A stretch of DNA of 64,000 nt from Erythrobacter sp. GTDB taxonomy: Bacteria; Pseudomonadota; Alphaproteobacteria; Sphingomonadales; Sphingomonadaceae. Below the pieces are notes generated by a model. The model made no database searches, had not been told where the DNA came from, and was given only the letters and a program-made list of their open reading frames with translations. The stretch spans positions 248,001-312,000 of the forward strand of contig NZ_JAMWYX010000001.1 in NCBI RefSeq assembly GCF_024305245.1, given 5' to 3'. Positions within the stretch are counted from its first letter, which is position 1; each line of letters begins with the position of its first letter. Of the stretch, positions 43,995 through 57,071 are shown piece by piece. A program made the position numbers and the translations under genes.

Positions 43995-44233
43995 GCAATT
44001 CTCGATCGTTCCTGCTAATGGTCGGCCTCGCACTGGTCGCTTTATTGCTGGGTCCAGTGGTTTTCTTCGGCCTGTTCGCACCGGAAGGCGGGCTGATCGC
44101 CGGACTTAAGGGCAACTTCTTGCTTTTCGTCGCAGTTGTCGTCGGCGCCATGCTGGCATGGTGGCTGGCAGTGCTCGCCATCGGCCATGCCGCCTCCAAG
44201 CAAAACTCTCCAAAGGACAGCAAGCATGGCTGA
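43991..44233 (+). CDS. Small two-helix membrane protein inside the nuo operon
   Basis: An 80-residue protein, GTG start overlapping the nuoD stop and 3' end overlapping the nuoE start by eight bases. Two hydrophobic helices (about 7-29 and 42-66) are joined by a loop [14 protein letters not shown], and the tail is short and basic ([11 protein letters not shown]). I do not recognise a family. Coupling at both ends suggests it is co-expressed in fixed ratio with complex I and may assist its assembly or stability; that is inference. Confidence 0.72.
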   Translation: MSNSRSFLLMVGLALVALLLGPVVFFGLFAPEGGLIAGLKGNFLLFVAVVVGAMLAWWLAVLAIGHAASKQNSPKDSKHG

Positions 44234-44894
44234 CCGTAACCCCGCACCCGATACCCCCGAACTGCGCGCCCGCTGGAGCGCGTTCGCATGGACGCCGGAG
44301 AACCGCACAACCGCCGATTGGCACATTGCCAAGTATCCCGAAGGGCGTCAGCGTTCGGCGGTGATGCCGCTGCTCGATCTCGCCCAGCGGCAGGTCGGCG
44401 CGGAGACCGATACGCAGGGCTGGCTGCCGCTGCCGGTGATCGAATATGTCGCGCAATATCTCGGGATGCCGGTGATCCGCGTGCTTGAAGTCGCCAGCTT
44501 TTACTTCATGTACAACCTCAAGCCCGTGGGCAAATTCCACGTCCAGGTGTGTGGCACCACGCCCTGCATGCTGCGCGGCTCGGACGACATCATCGCCGCC
44601 TGCAAGAAGCGCGGGATGGAGAAGGGCCACGTTTCGGCAGATGGGCTGTGGACCCTCACCGAAGTCGAATGCATGGGCAATTGCGCCACCGCGCCGATGG
44701 TCCAGATCAACGACGACAATTACGAAGACCTGACGCCCGAACGCCTCGATGCGGTGTTGGATGCGCTTGCGGCCGGACAGCAACCCAAGGCTGGCACGCA
44801 GGAGCCGGGTCGGCACACTTCCGAGCCTTCGGGCGGGCCGACGACGCTGAAAGAAATGGTCACCGAGAACCACGATTATCGAGGCGAGTGGTGA
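44226..44894 (+). CDS. nuoE: NADH-quinone oxidoreductase subunit E
   Basis: A 222-residue 24-kDa-type subunit. The N1a-type 2Fe-2S cysteines are in VCGTTPCMLRG and VECMGNCATAP. A C-terminal extension (about residues 180-222) has QEPGRHTSEPSGGPTT and ends with NHDYRGEW, as often in alphaproteobacterial NuoE. ATG 44226 gives the expected N-terminus; an earlier ATG lies inside the upstream small gene. The stop overlaps the next GTG. Confidence 0.95.
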   Translation: MADRNPAPDTPELRARWSAFAWTPENRTTADWHIAKYPEGRQRSAVMPLLDLAQRQVGAETDTQGWLPLPVIEYVAQYLGMPVIRVLEVASFYFMYNLKPVGKFHVQVCGTTPCMLRGSDDIIAACKKRGMEKGHVSADGLWTLTEVECMGNCATAPMVQINDDNYEDLTPERLDAVLDALAAGQQPKAGTQEPGRHTSEPSGGPTTLKEMVTENHDYRGEW

Positions 44895-45034
44895 CCGAAG
44901 CCGTCTCGATCATCGGCGCGTTGCTGCTGGCCTTCATCGCCTACAAGGTGCTGATGGGCCTGATGCGCGTGGGGGTGATTATCCTCATCCTGGTGGTGCT
45001 CGCCGCGCTGTTCAATCAGGGAGTGATCGGATGA
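44891..45034 (+). CDS. 47-residue hydrophobic peptide inside the nuo operon
   Basis: A short frame starting with GTG at 44891 (a GTG also lies at 44888), overlapping the nuoE stop as GTGA and the next small gene as ATGA. The product is almost wholly hydrophobic, with helices at about residues 5-22 and 26-42 separated by a short MGLMR turn. I know no named family. The tight overlaps on both sides argue that it is translated; size makes it easy to miss in automatic annotation. Confidence 0.6.
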   Translation: MTEAVSIIGALLLAFIAYKVLMGLMRVGVIILILVVLAALFNQGVIG

Positions 45035-45219
45035 ACCCGATGACGCTCGCTCTGGTCGGCGCGGGGCTGACCGGCTTTGCTCTCGGCGCGTTTTTCACCG
45101 CGACGGGCAAGCTGGAAATGGGTGTGATCCTGATGGGATTGGGCCTGATGTTTCAGGTGATTTCGCTGGTGCGCCTGAAGCGCGCCAAAACAAGGGATGG
45201 CAGCGATGCTCGCGGATAA
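45031..45219 (+). CDS. 62-residue two-helix membrane protein inside the nuo operon
   Basis: ATG at 45031 overlaps the previous stop; the end overlaps the nuoF start by 14 bases. Two glycine-rich hydrophobic helices (about 4-24 and 29-48) are followed by a basic tail ([10 protein letters not shown]). No family is recognised. Together with its 47-residue neighbour it occupies the gap between nuoE and nuoF. Confidence 0.65.
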   Translation: MNPMTLALVGAGLTGFALGAFFTATGKLEMGVILMGLGLMFQVISLVRLKRAKTRDGSDARG

Positions 45220-46498
45220 GGACCGCATCTTTACCAACGTTTACGGGTTCCAGGATTGGGGCCTGAAGGCAGCGCAGGCGCGCGGCGATTGGGACGATAC
45301 CAAGGCGCTGCTCGCACGCGGGCCGGATGCGATCGTCGAGGAGATGAAAGCCAGCGGCCTGCGCGGACGCGGCGGAGCGGGCTTCCCGACCGGTTTGAAG
45401 TGGTCCTTCATGCCCAAGGAATCGCGCGACGGGCGCCCGAGCTTCCTTGTCATCAATGCCGACGAATCCGAGCCCGGTTCCTGCAAGGACCGCGAAATCC
45501 TGCGCCACGATCCGCACAAGCTGGTCGAAGGCGCGCTGGTCGCGGGCTTCGCGATGCGCGCGCGGGCGGCGTATATCTACGTGCGCGGCGAATATATCCG
45601 CGAGGCCGAGGTGCTGCAGGCGGCGATCGAACAGGCGTATGATGCCAAGCTGATCGGCAAGAACGCCTGCGGTTCGGGCTATGATTTCGACGTTTTCATG
45701 CATCGCGGCGCGGGTGCCTACATCTGCGGCGAAGAAACCGCGATGATCGAGAGCCTCGAAGGCAAGAAGGGCCAGCCGCGATTGAAGCCCCCGTTTCCGG
45801 CGGGCGCGGGGCTGTATGGCTGTCCGACCACAGTCAACAACGTCGAAAGCATCGCGGTCGCGCCGACGATCCTGCGGCGCGGGGCGGCGTGGTTCTCCAG
45901 CTTCGGGCGCGAGAACAACAAGGGCACCAAGCTGTTCCAGATTTCTGGCCACGTGGAAAAGCCCTGCGTCGTCGAGGAATCGATGAGCATCAGCTTCGAA
46001 GAGCTGATCGAAAAGCACTGCGGCGGCATTCGCGGCGGGTGGGACAATCTGCTGGCGGTGATTCCGGGCGGCTCCTCCGTGCCGCTCGTCCCCGCCGCGC
46101 AGATCCGCTACGCGCCGATGGATTTCGACGGGCTGAAGGAACTCGGCTCCGGCCTCGGCACGGCAGCGGTGATCGTGATGGACAAGTCCACCGACATCGT
46201 CCGCGCGATTGCCCGCCTCAGCTATTTCTACAAGCATGAGAGCTGCGGCCAGTGCACCCCCTGCCGCGAAGGCACGGGCTGGATGTGGCGCATGATGGAG
46301 CGGCTGCGCACCGGCGACGCGGCCATCGAGGAAATCGACATGCTGCACGAGGTGACCAAGCAGGTCGAAGGCCACACCATCTGTGCGCTCGGCGACGCGG
46401 CGGCATGGCCGATCCAAGGTCTGATCCGCCATTTCCGGCCGGAACTGGAGCGGCGGATCGTGGAGCATAATGCCAAGTTTGCAGAGGCAGCCGAATAA
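45206..46498 (+). CDS. nuoF: NADH-quinone oxidoreductase subunit F
   Basis: A 430-residue 51-kDa-type subunit, the NADH dehydrogenase site with FMN and N3 4Fe-4[14 protein letters not shown] is the FMN/NADH glycine-rich motif, [15 protein letters not shown] follows, and [12 protein letters not shown] plus a distal cysteine in TICALGD bind N3. ATG 45206 has AAGGG about 9 bp upstream; ATG 45197 would have none. Its stop and the nuoG start share one A (TAATG). Confidence 0.97.
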   Translation: MLADKDRIFTNVYGFQDWGLKAAQARGDWDDTKALLARGPDAIVEEMKASGLRGRGGAGFPTGLKWSFMPKESRDGRPSFLVINADESEPGSCKDREILRHDPHKLVEGALVAGFAMRARAAYIYVRGEYIREAEVLQAAIEQAYDAKLIGKNACGSGYDFDVFMHRGAGAYICGEETAMIESLEGKKGQPRLKPPFPAGAGLYGCPTTVNNVESIAVAPTILRRGAAWFSSFGRENNKGTKLFQISGHVEKPCVVEESMSISFEELIEKHCGGIRGGWDNLLAVIPGGSSVPLVPAAQIRYAPMDFDGLKELGSGLGTAAVIVMDKSTDIVRAIARLSYFYKHESCGQCTPCREGTGWMWRMMERLRTGDAAIEEIDMLHEVTKQVEGHTICALGDAAAWPIQGLIRHFRPELERRIVEHNAKFAEAAE

Positions 46499-48513
46499 TG
46501 CCTAAAGTCACCGTAGACGGTCAAGAAATCGAGGTCCCGGCGGGCGCCACCGTGCTCCAGGCGTGCGAGCTGGCAGGCAAGGAAATCCCGCGCTTCTGCT
46601 ATCACGAACGCCTCAGCATTGCGGGCAATTGCCGCATGTGTCTGGTCGAGGTGAAGCCCGGGCCGCCCAAGCCGCAGGCCTCCTGCGCGCTGCCTGCTGC
46701 CGATGGTCAGGAAATCCGCACCGACAGCGCAATGGTCAAGAAGGCCCGCGAAGGGGTGATGGAGTTTCTGCTCATCAACCACCCGCTCGATTGCCCGATC
46801 TGCGATCAGGGCGGCGAGTGTGATTTGCAGGATCAGGCGGTCGCCTATGGCCGCGGCGGCTCGCGCTATCACGAGAACAAGCGCGCGGTGACCGAGAAGT
46901 ACATGGGTCCGCTGATCAAGACGATCATGACCCGCTGCATCCACTGCACCCGCTGCGTGCGCTTTTCCGAGGAAATCGCGGGCGTGGACGAGATCGGCGC
47001 GCTGTTCCGCGGCGAGGACATGCAGATCACCACCTATCTCGAACAGGCGGCGGCACATGAACTCAGCGCCAATGTGATAGACCTGTGCCCGGTCGGCGCG
47101 CTGACGAGCCGCCCCTACGCGTTCGAGGCACGTCCTTGGGAATTGAAAAAGACGCTCAGCATCGACGTGTCGGACGCGGTGGGGGCGAACATCACGCTCC
47201 ATTCGCGCGGCCGGGAAGTCATGCGCGCGCTGCCGCGCATCAATGACGACGTCAACGAGGAGTGGCTGAGCGACAAGGGCCGCTATCAGGTCGATGGCCT
47301 CGGCAAGCGTCGCCTCGACCGCGTGTGGGTGCGCCGCGACGGCAAATTGCAGCCCGCCGAGTGGACCGAGGCATTCGGGATGATTGCGGGTGCTTTGGAA
47401 GGCAACGCGTCCAGCATTGCGGCGGTCGCGGGCGATCTGCTCGACGCCGAGACGATGTTCGCGGCCAAGGCTTTGGTCAATGCCTGCGGATCGCAGCTGA
47501 CCGAAGCGCGCCAGACCGGCATGACCTATGACGTGTCGAATCTTGCGGCGGTGAACTTCAATTCCACCTTTGCGGGCATCGAGACAGCCGACGCAATCCT
47601 GATCGTCGGAAGCAATATCCGTTGGGAAGCCGCACTGCTCAACGTTCGGCTGCGCAAGGCGGTTAAGGCAGGGGCAAAGGTGTTCGTGGTCGGGCCGGAG
47701 TGGGACACGACCTTCCCGGCGACGTTCCTCGGCTCCGACCTCAAGATCCTGAACCGTGTGCCCAAGGAACTGGGTGACGTCATGAAGTCGGCCAAGCGTC
47801 CGGCGGTGATCGTGGGCGCGGCGGCTCTGGCGAAGGGCGCGCTGCCGGCGGCGCTGAAGCTGGTCGACAAGTTCGGACTGGTGAAGGACGATTGGAACGG
47901 GTTCAACGTGCTGCACATTTCGGCAGCGCGGATGGCCTCGCTGATGCTGGACTTCACGGTTCCGGGCGGCATGGCCGACATCGCCAAGGCAGCGCCCAAG
48001 GTGCTGCTCAGCCTCGGCGCGGACGAAATGGATTATGCGCCCTACGCAGGGTCGCTGAAGGTCTATATCGGCCACCACGGTGACAAGGGCGCGCATCACG
48101 CCGACATCATCCTGCCGGGCGCGTCCTATGCCGAAAAGGACGGAACTTACGTCAATACCGAGGGCCGGGTGCAGTTCGCCGAGAAGGCCGTGTTCGCCCC
48201 CGGCGATGCGCGCGAGGATTGGACGATCTTGCGCGCGCTTGCCGACGCGCTGGACGTGACGGTCGGCTTCGACAGCTTCGGCGCATTGCAGGGCAAGATG
48301 ATCGCTGCCGTGCCTGCGCTGGGCGAGGAAGGCCTCGCGGATTACGGCGCGCTGCCGAAACCTGACAGCGCAGCCAAGGCCGAGGGCGAAATCACCGCCC
48401 ATCCGGTCAAGGATTTCTACCTCACCAATCCGATCGCCCGCGCCAGCGAAGTGATGCAGCGCTGTTCGGATGAACTGCTGCACGGGGCCGATGTGAAGGA
48501 GGCTGCGGAATGA
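46498..48513 (+). CDS. nuoG: NADH-quinone oxidoreductase subunit G
   Basis: A 671-residue 75-kDa-type subunit. The N-terminal ferredoxin domain has [15 protein letters not shown] (2Fe-2S), then [18 protein letters not shown] (4Fe-4S with a histidine ligand) and [10 protein letters not shown] with [12 protein letters not shown] (second 4Fe-4S). The C-terminal half is a molybdopterin-like fold without metal ligands. It is shorter than E. coli NuoG (about 900) and similar to mitochondrial and alphaproteobacterial forms. Confidence 0.96.
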   Translation: MPKVTVDGQEIEVPAGATVLQACELAGKEIPRFCYHERLSIAGNCRMCLVEVKPGPPKPQASCALPAADGQEIRTDSAMVKKAREGVMEFLLINHPLDCPICDQGGECDLQDQAVAYGRGGSRYHENKRAVTEKYMGPLIKTIMTRCIHCTRCVRFSEEIAGVDEIGALFRGEDMQITTYLEQAAAHELSANVIDLCPVGALTSRPYAFEARPWELKKTLSIDVSDAVGANITLHSRGREVMRALPRINDDVNEEWLSDKGRYQVDGLGKRRLDRVWVRRDGKLQPAEWTEAFGMIAGALEGNASSIAAVAGDLLDAETMFAAKALVNACGSQLTEARQTGMTYDVSNLAAVNFNSTFAGIETADAILIVGSNIRWEAALLNVRLRKAVKAGAKVFVVGPEWDTTFPATFLGSDLKILNRVPKELGDVMKSAKRPAVIVGAAALAKGALPAALKLVDKFGLVKDDWNGFNVLHISAARMASLMLDFTVPGGMADIAKAAPKVLLSLGADEMDYAPYAGSLKVYIGHHGDKGAHHADIILPGASYAEKDGTYVNTEGRVQFAEKAVFAPGDAREDWTILRALADALDVTVGFDSFGALQGKMIAAVPALGEEGLADYGALPKPDSAAKAEGEITAHPVKDFYLTNPIARASEVMQRCSDELLHGADVKEAAE

Positions 48514-49649
48514 CCGCCTTCTTCCAATCCCTCGGCCTCAGCTACGAATGGGCCTGGAGCATTGCCACCGTGGCGGCGATCGTCATCGTCGCGCTGCTCG
48601 TCATGTTCAGCGTCGCGATGGTGATCTATGTCGACCGCAAGGTGATCGGCGCAGTCTCGATGCGGCGCGGGCCGAATGTGGTCGGGCCGTTTGGGCTGCT
48701 GCAAAGCTTCGCTGACGGGCTCAAGGTATTCCTGCAGGAAACCATCATCCCGACGGCAGCGAACAAGGGCATTTTCCTGCTCGCGCCGATCATCACCTTT
48801 ACCGTGGCGCTCGCGGCGTGGGCTGTGATCCCGTTCTGGGACGGCGGGGTGATCGCCAACATCAACGTGGGCCTGCTCTACATTCTCGCGATCAGTTCGC
48901 TCAGCGTTTATGGCGTGGTGATGAGCGGGTGGGCGTCGAACTCGAAATACCCGTTCTTCTCGGCGATGCGCGCCGCGGCGCAGATGATCTCCTACGAGGT
49001 CTCGATCGGCTTCGTGTTGGTGTGCGTGGTGCTGTTTGCCGGCACGTTCAACATGAGCGGGATCGTGTATGCGCAGCAGGGCTTCGGGCTGGGCGTGATC
49101 AACGCCTATGTCGTGCACCCGCTGCTGTTCCCGATGTGGGTGGTGTTCTTCATCTCCTCGCTGGCAGAAACCGCGCGTGCACCGTTCGACCTGACCGAGG
49201 CGGAGAGCGAGCTCGTCGCGGGTTACCAGACCGAATATTCCTCGATGAGCTTCGCGCTGTTCTGGCTCGGCGAATATGCCAACATCCTGCTGATGTGCTC
49301 GCTCAACACGCTGCTGTTCTGGGGCGGGTGGCTGCCGCCGATCGACTGGGCGCCGCTTTATCTGGTGCCGGGGATCGTGTGGTTCCTGCTCAAGACCTTC
49401 ATGTTCTTCCTGATGTTCAGCTGGATCTGGGCGACCGTGCCGCGTTACCGCTACGACCAGCTGATGCGCCTCGGGTGGAAGGTGTTCCTGCCGATGAGCC
49501 TGCTGTTCGTCGCGGCGACCAGCGGGTGGCTGATGGCGACGGGACATTTCGACCGCGCGCCGGCTTTCGTTCCCGATCCTGCCGCCGTTCCTCCCGCATT
49601 CGTCGATACCACCCCTGCGCAGCCTGAAGCTGCAAGAGCCAAGTCATGA
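48510..49649 (+). CDS. nuoH: NADH-quinone oxidoreductase subunit H
   Basis: A 379-residue membrane subunit with about eight helices. [24 protein letters not shown] and [25 protein letters not shown] are conserved quinone-chamber segments. The last ~30 residues are soluble and alanine/proline-rich. It overlaps nuoG and nuoI by four bases each. Confidence 0.97.
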   Translation: MTAFFQSLGLSYEWAWSIATVAAIVIVALLVMFSVAMVIYVDRKVIGAVSMRRGPNVVGPFGLLQSFADGLKVFLQETIIPTAANKGIFLLAPIITFTVALAAWAVIPFWDGGVIANINVGLLYILAISSLSVYGVVMSGWASNSKYPFFSAMRAAAQMISYEVSIGFVLVCVVLFAGTFNMSGIVYAQQGFGLGVINAYVVHPLLFPMWVVFFISSLAETARAPFDLTEAESELVAGYQTEYSSMSFALFWLGEYANILLMCSLNTLLFWGGWLPPIDWAPLYLVPGIVWFLLKTFMFFLMFSWIWATVPRYRYDQLMRLGWKVFLPMSLLFVAATSGWLMATGHFDRAPAFVPDPAAVPPAFVDTTPAQPEAARAKS

Positions 49650-50134
49650 CCACCGTCTCCCACCTCATCAAATCGTTCACCCTCTGGGAATTCCTCAAGG
49701 CGCACGCCTTGACGCTGAAGTATTTCTTCAAGCCCAAGGTGACGATCAACTACCCGTTCGAAAAATCGCCGCTCTCGCCCCGCTTCCGCGGCGAGCACGC
49801 GCTGCGGCGTTATCCGAATGGCGAGGAACGCTGCATCGCGTGCAAGCTGTGCGAGGCTGTGTGCCCCGCGCAGGCGATCACCATCGAGAGCGAACCGCGC
49901 GAAGACGGCAGCCGCCGCACCACCCGCTATGACATCGACATGACCAAGTGCATCTATTGCGGCTTCTGTCAGGAAGCCTGCCCGGTCGATGCGATCGTCG
50001 AGGGGCCGAATTTCGAATACGCCACCGAAACCCGCGAAGAACTGCTTTACGACAAGGCCAAGCTGCTCGCGAATGGTGACAAGTGGGAACGGGCCATCGC
50101 GGCCAATCTTGAAGCCGACGCCCCCTACCGCTAG
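49646..50134 (+). CDS. nuoI: NADH-quinone oxidoreductase subunit I
   Basis: A 162-residue subunit with two 4Fe-4S ferredoxin motifs, [12 protein letters not shown] and [12 protein letters not shown] (clusters N6a and N6b). [17 protein letters not shown] precedes the first. After it the operon breaks for 149 bp before nuoJ, the only real gap between nuoA and nuoN. Confidence 0.97.
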   Translation: MTTVSHLIKSFTLWEFLKAHALTLKYFFKPKVTINYPFEKSPLSPRFRGEHALRRYPNGEERCIACKLCEAVCPAQAITIESEPREDGSRRTTRYDIDMTKCIYCGFCQEACPVDAIVEGPNFEYATETREELLYDKAKLLANGDKWERAIAANLEADAPYR

Positions 50135-50172
50135 GGCGCGCCGGACGAAGGACATTGGGTCAATAATTTCGT

Positions 50173-50260
50173 TGTCCCGGCGCCGAGGGTTCGAGGCACC
50201 GGGAACACACTTGGACTAGGGATCACATTGCCGCTTTCTGGGCCACGGCGTTCGCCGGGG
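50173..50260. repeat. Palindromic intergenic element between nuoI and nuoJ (REP-like)
   Basis: Two inverted repeats occur in the 149-bp gap: TGTCCCGGCGCC (50173-50184) against GGCACCGGGAACA (50195-50207), imperfect, and a second around CGGCGTTCGCCG near 50247. On the minus strand the sequence reads CACCCCGGCGAACGCCG, the style of dispersed extragenic palindromes in alphaproteobacteria. It may adjust mRNA processing between nuoI and nuoJ. I cannot check the copy number. Confidence 0.45.
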
Positions 50261-50283
50261 TGACGGATCGGCGGAGTAATATC

Positions 50284-50907
50284 ATGATACAGGCCATCGC
50301 CTTTTATTTCTTCGCGACCATCGTGGTCGGCGCCGCCGTGATGACGATCATGTCGAAGAACCCCGTCCATTCGGTGCTGTGGCTGATCATGGCGTTCTTC
50401 AACGCCGCCGGCCTGATGGTGCTGGTGGGCGCGGAGTTCATCGCGATGCTGCTGGTGATCGTCTATGTCGGTGCCGTGGCCGTGCTGTTCCTGTTCGTGG
50501 TGATGATGCTCGACATCGATTTCGCCGCGATGCGCGCAGGCTTCAGCCGCAACGCGCCGCTGGGGCTCGCCGTCGCGGCAGTGCTGCTGGCCGAGTTGCT
50601 GCTGGCGGCGGGCGCATACAGCGCGGGCGGCATCCAGTTGGGTACGCCGGACGGCAGCGCGGTGCAGGCGGTCGAGGTCAGCAATATCGAGGCGCTCGGC
50701 GCGCTGCTGTATGGCCGGTACATCCTGCTGTTCGAAATCGCGGGCATTATCCTGCTGGTGGCGATGATCGGTGCGATCGTGCTGACCTTCCAGGCGCCTA
50801 AGCCCGGCGCGCGTGCGCGGCAGGACGTCGACAAGCAGACCCGCCGCCGTCCCGAGGATGCAACCGTCATGAAGAACCCGGAGATCGGGCAAGGGGTCGA
50901 CCTATGA
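50284..50907 (+). CDS. nuoJ: NADH-quinone oxidoreductase subunit J
   Basis: A 207-residue membrane subunit with five helices; [19 protein letters not shown] and [19 protein letters not shown] are the conserved helix 2 and 3 segments, and a soluble tail follows. ATG 50284 has GGAG 8 bp upstream. An earlier in-frame codon at 50260 lies in the palindrome region and is unlikely. The end overlaps nuoK by four bases. Confidence 0.96.
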   Translation: MIQAIAFYFFATIVVGAAVMTIMSKNPVHSVLWLIMAFFNAAGLMVLVGAEFIAMLLVIVYVGAVAVLFLFVVMMLDIDFAAMRAGFSRNAPLGLAVAAVLLAELLLAAGAYSAGGIQLGTPDGSAVQAVEVSNIEALGALLYGRYILLFEIAGIILLVAMIGAIVLTFQAPKPGARARQDVDKQTRRRPEDATVMKNPEIGQGVDL

Positions 50908-51224
50908 ACAGTGCAGGCGCGATCGGCATTGAACATTACCTCACCGTGGGCGCGATTCTGTTCGTGCTCGGGGTGCTGGGGATTTTTCTTAATCGCAAAA
51001 ACGTGATCGTCATTCTGATGGCGGTCGAATTGATCCTGCTGGCGGTGAACATCAACCTCGTCGCCTTCAGCGCCTTCATGCAGGACCTGGTGGGGCAGGT
51101 GTTCGCAATGCTGGTGCTGACGGTTGCGGCGGCGGAAGCTGCCATCGGCCTTGCCATTCTGGTGATCTACTTCCGCGGACACGGCTCGATCGCGGTCGAC
51201 GATATCAACCGGATGAAGGGATAA
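50904..51224 (+). CDS. nuoK: NADH-quinone oxidoreductase subunit K
   Basis: A 106-residue three-helix subunit. Membrane glutamates are visible in [15 protein letters not shown] and [13 protein letters not shown], the two conserved charged sites for proton translocation. It is coupled to nuoJ by an ATGA overlap and followed 7 bp later by nuoL. Confidence 0.97.
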   Translation: MNSAGAIGIEHYLTVGAILFVLGVLGIFLNRKNVIVILMAVELILLAVNINLVAFSAFMQDLVGQVFAMLVLTVAAAEAAIGLAILVIYFRGHGSIAVDDINRMKG

Positions 51225-51231
51225 ACCGCCC

Positions 51232-53289
<2,058 letters not shown>

Positions 53290-53303
53290 GAGCGCGCTTC
53301 GTA

Positions 53304-54854
53304 ATGGAAGGCCTTCCCATCCTGTCACTGATGATGCTCGTGCCGCTTGCGGGCGCGCTGGCGTGCCTGTTCGTGGGCGCGAACCTTGCGCGCTGGGTCG
53401 CACTCGGGGCGACGCTTGCCACCTTCGGCCTGGGTATCATCCTGTGGTCGAGCTACCAGATCGGCGGGCCGCAATGGCAGTTCACCGAACGCGCCGATCT
53501 GTTTGCGGGCTTCAGCTACGCGCTGGGGATCGACGGAATTTCGCTGCTGCTGATCATGCTCAGCGTGTTCCTGATGCCGATCTGCATTCTTGCCAGCTGG
53601 GACGCGATCAAGAAGCGCGTCGGCGAATACATGGCGGCTTTCCTGTTCATGGAAGTGCTGATGATCGGCACCTTCGCGGCGCAGGATCTGTTCCTGTTCT
53701 ATGTCTTCTTCGAAGCTGGCCTGATCCCGATGTATCTGATCATCGGCGTGTGGGGCGGGGACAACCGCATCTACGCCAGCTACAAGTTCTTCCTGTATAC
53801 ATTGCTCGGGTCGGTGCTGATGCTGATCGCGATGTTCTGGATGGTGGCCGAAGCGGGCACGTCCGACATTCCGACGCTGATGCAGTACGATTTCCCGGCA
53901 GAGGCGCAGACATGGCTATGGCTTGCCTTCTTCGCGAGTTTCGCGGTCAAGGTGCCGATGTGGCCGCTGCACACCTGGCTGCCCGACGCGCACGTTCAGG
54001 CGCCCACCGCGGGTTCGGTGATCCTTGCAGGCGTGCTGCTGAAGCTGGGCGGCTATGGCTTCATCCGTTTCAGCCTGCCGATGTTCCCCGAAGCTTCCGC
54101 CGATTTCGCGTGGCTGGTGTTCATCCTGTCGATGATCGCGGTGGTCTATACCTCGCTGGTCGCGCTGGTGCAGGCCGACATGAAGAAGCTGATCGCCTAT
54201 TCCTCGGTCGCGCACATGGCGATTGTCACCGTCGGCCTGTTTGCCTTCAACGTGCAGGGGCTGGAGGGCGCAGTGATCATCATGCTCTCCCACGGCCTCG
54301 TTTCGGGCGCGCTGTTCCTGTGTGTTGGCGTGATCTATGATCGGCTGCACACCCGCGAGATCGCCCGTTATGGCGGGCTGGCGATCAACATGCCCTATTA
54401 CGCGCTGTTCTTCCTGCTGTTCACGATGGCCAGCATCGGCCTGCCGGGCACCAGCGGGTTTGTCGGCGAGTTTCTGGCGCTGGCAGGCATTTACCAGACC
54501 TCCAGCCTTGTTGCTCTGGTGGCGACCACCGGCATCATCCTCGGCGCGGCCTACATGCTCTATCTCTATCGCCGCGTGGCGTTCGGCGGGCAGGTCAACG
54601 AAGATGCGGCCGCAATGCGCGACATTTCGGCGCGCGAGTGGGTGATGATGGCGCCGATTGCCGCAGCGGTGCTGTGGATGGGGGTTTACCCCGAAAGCTT
54701 CCTTGCGCCGATGCGTGCAGACATCGCGGTGCTCGATGCCCGCCTTGCCGCCACTGCTCCCGCTTCTGATGCCAGCCTCGCGCCCGGCGCTCCGCGTGAG
54801 GAAGCCGCCAATGCGCTCCACCACGATAATGCCGCCGGGGAGGGCGCACACTGA
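53304..54854 (+). CDS. nuoM: NADH-quinone oxidoreductase subunit M
   Basis: A 516-residue antiporter-like subunit with about 14 helices. [41 protein letters not shown] and [16 protein letters not shown] carry the conserved glutamate and lysines. ATG 53304 has AGGAG 11 bp upstream, next to the nuoL stop. The stop and the nuoN start overlap (TGATG). Confidence 0.97.
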   Translation: MEGLPILSLMMLVPLAGALACLFVGANLARWVALGATLATFGLGIILWSSYQIGGPQWQFTERADLFAGFSYALGIDGISLLLIMLSVFLMPICILASWDAIKKRVGEYMAAFLFMEVLMIGTFAAQDLFLFYVFFEAGLIPMYLIIGVWGGDNRIYASYKFFLYTLLGSVLMLIAMFWMVAEAGTSDIPTLMQYDFPAEAQTWLWLAFFASFAVKVPMWPLHTWLPDAHVQAPTAGSVILAGVLLKLGGYGFIRFSLPMFPEASADFAWLVFILSMIAVVYTSLVALVQADMKKLIAYSSVAHMAIVTVGLFAFNVQGLEGAVIIMLSHGLVSGALFLCVGVIYDRLHTREIARYGGLAINMPYYALFFLLFTMASIGLPGTSGFVGEFLALAGIYQTSSLVALVATTGIILGAAYMLYLYRRVAFGGQVNEDAAAMRDISAREWVMMAPIAAAVLWMGVYPESFLAPMRADIAVLDARLAATAPASDASLAPGAPREEAANALHHDNAAGEGAH

Positions 54855-56332
54855 TGGACTTCGCGCCTTCCTTCGCGCTGATCGCGCCTGAATTGCTGCT
54901 GATAGCAGCGGGCCTCGTGCTGCTGCTCGTCGCGGCTTGGGCAGGGGACAAAGCCGCGCGCCTCGTCACCATTCTTGCCGCTGCGGCGCTATTCGGTGCA
55001 GGCGTCATGCTGGTGCCGGGCCTCCATTTCGGGACCGACGGCCCGGCCACGCTGGCGTTCGGTGGGCTGATGAAGGTCGATAGCTTTGCCTTGTTCGCCA
55101 AGGCGCTGATCTATCTTTCCGCCATCGGCGCGCTCATGGTGGCGCCCGCGTTCTTCAACAGCGCCGCTGCCGGAACCGAGCGGGTGATGCGCGCCGAATA
55201 TCCGGTGCTGGTGCTGTTCGCGACCGTCGGCATGAGCATCATGGTTTCGGCCAATGATTTCATGAGCCTCTATCTCGGGCTCGAACTCAACAGCCTGTCG
55301 GCCTATGTGCTTGCCGCGATCCTGCGGCGCGATACGCGCTCGGGCGAGGCGGGGCTGAAATATTTCGTTCTGGGCGCTCTGGCCTCGGGCATTCTGCTTT
55401 ACGGCATGAGCCTGCTTTACGGCTTTACCGGCGGCACAGGCTTCCTTGCCGTGCGAGCGGGCCTGACCGGCGAATTGGGCACCGGCGCATTGTTCGGGTT
55501 GATCTTCGTGCTGGCGGGCCTTGCGTTCAAGATTTCCGCCGTGCCGTTCCACATGTGGACGCCCGACGTTTATGAAGGCGCGCCGACGCCGGTGACGGCC
55601 TTCTTCGCCACCGCGCCCAAGGTCGCCGCCGTCGCGCTGACCGCCCGTGTGGTGTTCGAGGTGTTCGGCGGGCAGGTCGACGCGTGGCAACAGATCGTGA
55701 TGTTCACCGCGCTCGCTTCGATCATCTTCGGCGCGTTGGGCGCGATCGGTCAGGAAAACCTCAAGCGGCTGCTGGCTTATTCCTCGATCAACAATATCGG
55801 TTTCATCCTCCTCGGCCTTGCGGTCGCCAATCAGGACGGGGCGAGCGCGATGCTGGTCTATCTGTTCATCTATGTCGCGATGAGCCTCGGCAGCTTCGTC
55901 GCGCTGCTGATGCTGCGCGGCGAGGATGGCGCGCTGTTCGAAACCTTTGCGGACATTCGCGGACTTTCGGTCACGCAACCTGCGATTGCCTGGGCGCTGC
56001 TGTTCTTCATGTTCAGCCTTGCGGGCATTCCGCCGCTGCTCGGCTTCTACAGCAAGTTCGTGGTGTTTCAGGCCACCATCGAAGCTGGGCTGGTCGCATT
56101 CGGCGCAATCGCCATCGCTGCGAGCGTGATCGGGGCGTTCTATTACATCAAGTTCGTCAAGGTGATGTTCTTCGATGAACCGGCCGGCGTTGTTACGGGG
56201 AAGAGCCCGGCGGGGCACTGGGCGCTGCTGGGGCTGACCGCGCTGATCGTATCGCCGCTGGGCTATCTGCTCACTCCGTCTCTGACCGATCTGGCCGACA
56301 AGGCCGCCGCGTCGCTGTTCCTTACGGTTTGA
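54854..56332 (+). CDS. nuoN: NADH-quinone oxidoreductase subunit N
   Basis: A 492-residue antiporter-like subunit. YLGLELNSLSAYVLAAI, GLAFKISAVPFHMWTPDVYEGAPTPVTAF and QENLKRLLAYSSINNIG are the expected motifs. It closes the complex I genes, and its stop overlaps the TTG start of birA. Confidence 0.97.
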   Translation: MDFAPSFALIAPELLLIAAGLVLLLVAAWAGDKAARLVTILAAAALFGAGVMLVPGLHFGTDGPATLAFGGLMKVDSFALFAKALIYLSAIGALMVAPAFFNSAAAGTERVMRAEYPVLVLFATVGMSIMVSANDFMSLYLGLELNSLSAYVLAAILRRDTRSGEAGLKYFVLGALASGILLYGMSLLYGFTGGTGFLAVRAGLTGELGTGALFGLIFVLAGLAFKISAVPFHMWTPDVYEGAPTPVTAFFATAPKVAAVALTARVVFEVFGGQVDAWQQIVMFTALASIIFGALGAIGQENLKRLLAYSSINNIGFILLGLAVANQDGASAMLVYLFIYVAMSLGSFVALLMLRGEDGALFETFADIRGLSVTQPAIAWALLFFMFSLAGIPPLLGFYSKFVVFQATIEAGLVAFGAIAIAASVIGAFYYIKFVKVMFFDEPAGVVTGKSPAGHWALLGLTALIVSPLGYLLTPSLTDLADKAAASLFLTV

Positions 56333-57054
56333 CGACACTTTCGCCTATCCATCTGGTCGAGGAGACCGGCTCGACCAATGCCGATTGCGCCGCCGCGATC
56401 CGGAATGGCGGAGGCTGGCCGCATGGACAGTGGCTGGTCGCACGCCGCCAGACCGCCGGCCGCGGACGGCAGGGGCGCGAATGGTTCGACGGTGCGGGCA
56501 ATTTCATGGGATCGACTGTGGTGGTTCCCCATGAAGGCGATCCGCCGCTCGCTTCGCTCAGTTTCGTTGCTGCGTTGGCGGTGCGCGATGCTGCGGCCCG
56601 GGTGCTGGACGAAGGCGCGGAACTTGCGCTCAAATGGCCGAACGACGTGCTGCTGGATGGCGGCAAGCTGTCGGGTATCCTGCTTGAAATGGTGCGCGGG
56701 CAGATCGTCGTCGGCATCGGAGTGAACTTGGCGCGCGCGCCGCAATTGCCGGATCGCAAGACTGCGGCGCTGGCCGATCTTGTCCCCCCGCCGCCGGTCG
56801 AAGATTTCGCCGCCAGCCTCGCCGCCACCTTCGCCCACCGCCTTTCCAACTGGCGCAACGGCGGCCTTGGCGCGACACTCCGCGCCTTTCTTGCTGGATC
56901 GATCCATGCGCAGGGCGCGCCGCTGACCGTCCACGATACCGACGGTTCGGTGCTCTCCGGCAGCTTCGCCGGTCTGGACGAAAGCGACGGCGCGCTGCGG
57001 CTGCGCTTGGCGGATGGCAGGGAACGTGTCATTCGCGCCGGGGACATTTCGTGA
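56329..57054 (+). CDS. birA: Biotin--[acetyl-CoA-carboxylase] ligase
   Basis: A 241-residue biotin protein ligase without the DNA-binding domain of E. coli Bir[12 protein letters not shown] and [11 protein letters not shown] are the biotinyl-AMP-binding motifs and [20 protein letters not shown] has the catalytic lysines. It attaches biotin to AccB. The TTG start overlaps the nuoN stop, and coaX follows 17 bp after its stop. Confidence 0.93.
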   Translation: MTTLSPIHLVEETGSTNADCAAAIRNGGGWPHGQWLVARRQTAGRGRQGREWFDGAGNFMGSTVVVPHEGDPPLASLSFVAALAVRDAAARVLDEGAELALKWPNDVLLDGGKLSGILLEMVRGQIVVGIGVNLARAPQLPDRKTAALADLVPPPPVEDFAASLAATFAHRLSNWRNGGLGATLRAFLAGSIHAQGAPLTVHDTDGSVLSGSFAGLDESDGALRLRLADGRERVIRAGDIS

Positions 57055-57071
57055 ATACAGGAGTCCGTCCA

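Noticed and set aside
46228..48483. 751-codon open frame on the minus strand opposite nuoG
   Set aside because: It is antisense to nuoG and shows no family features; it arises from third-position GC bias.
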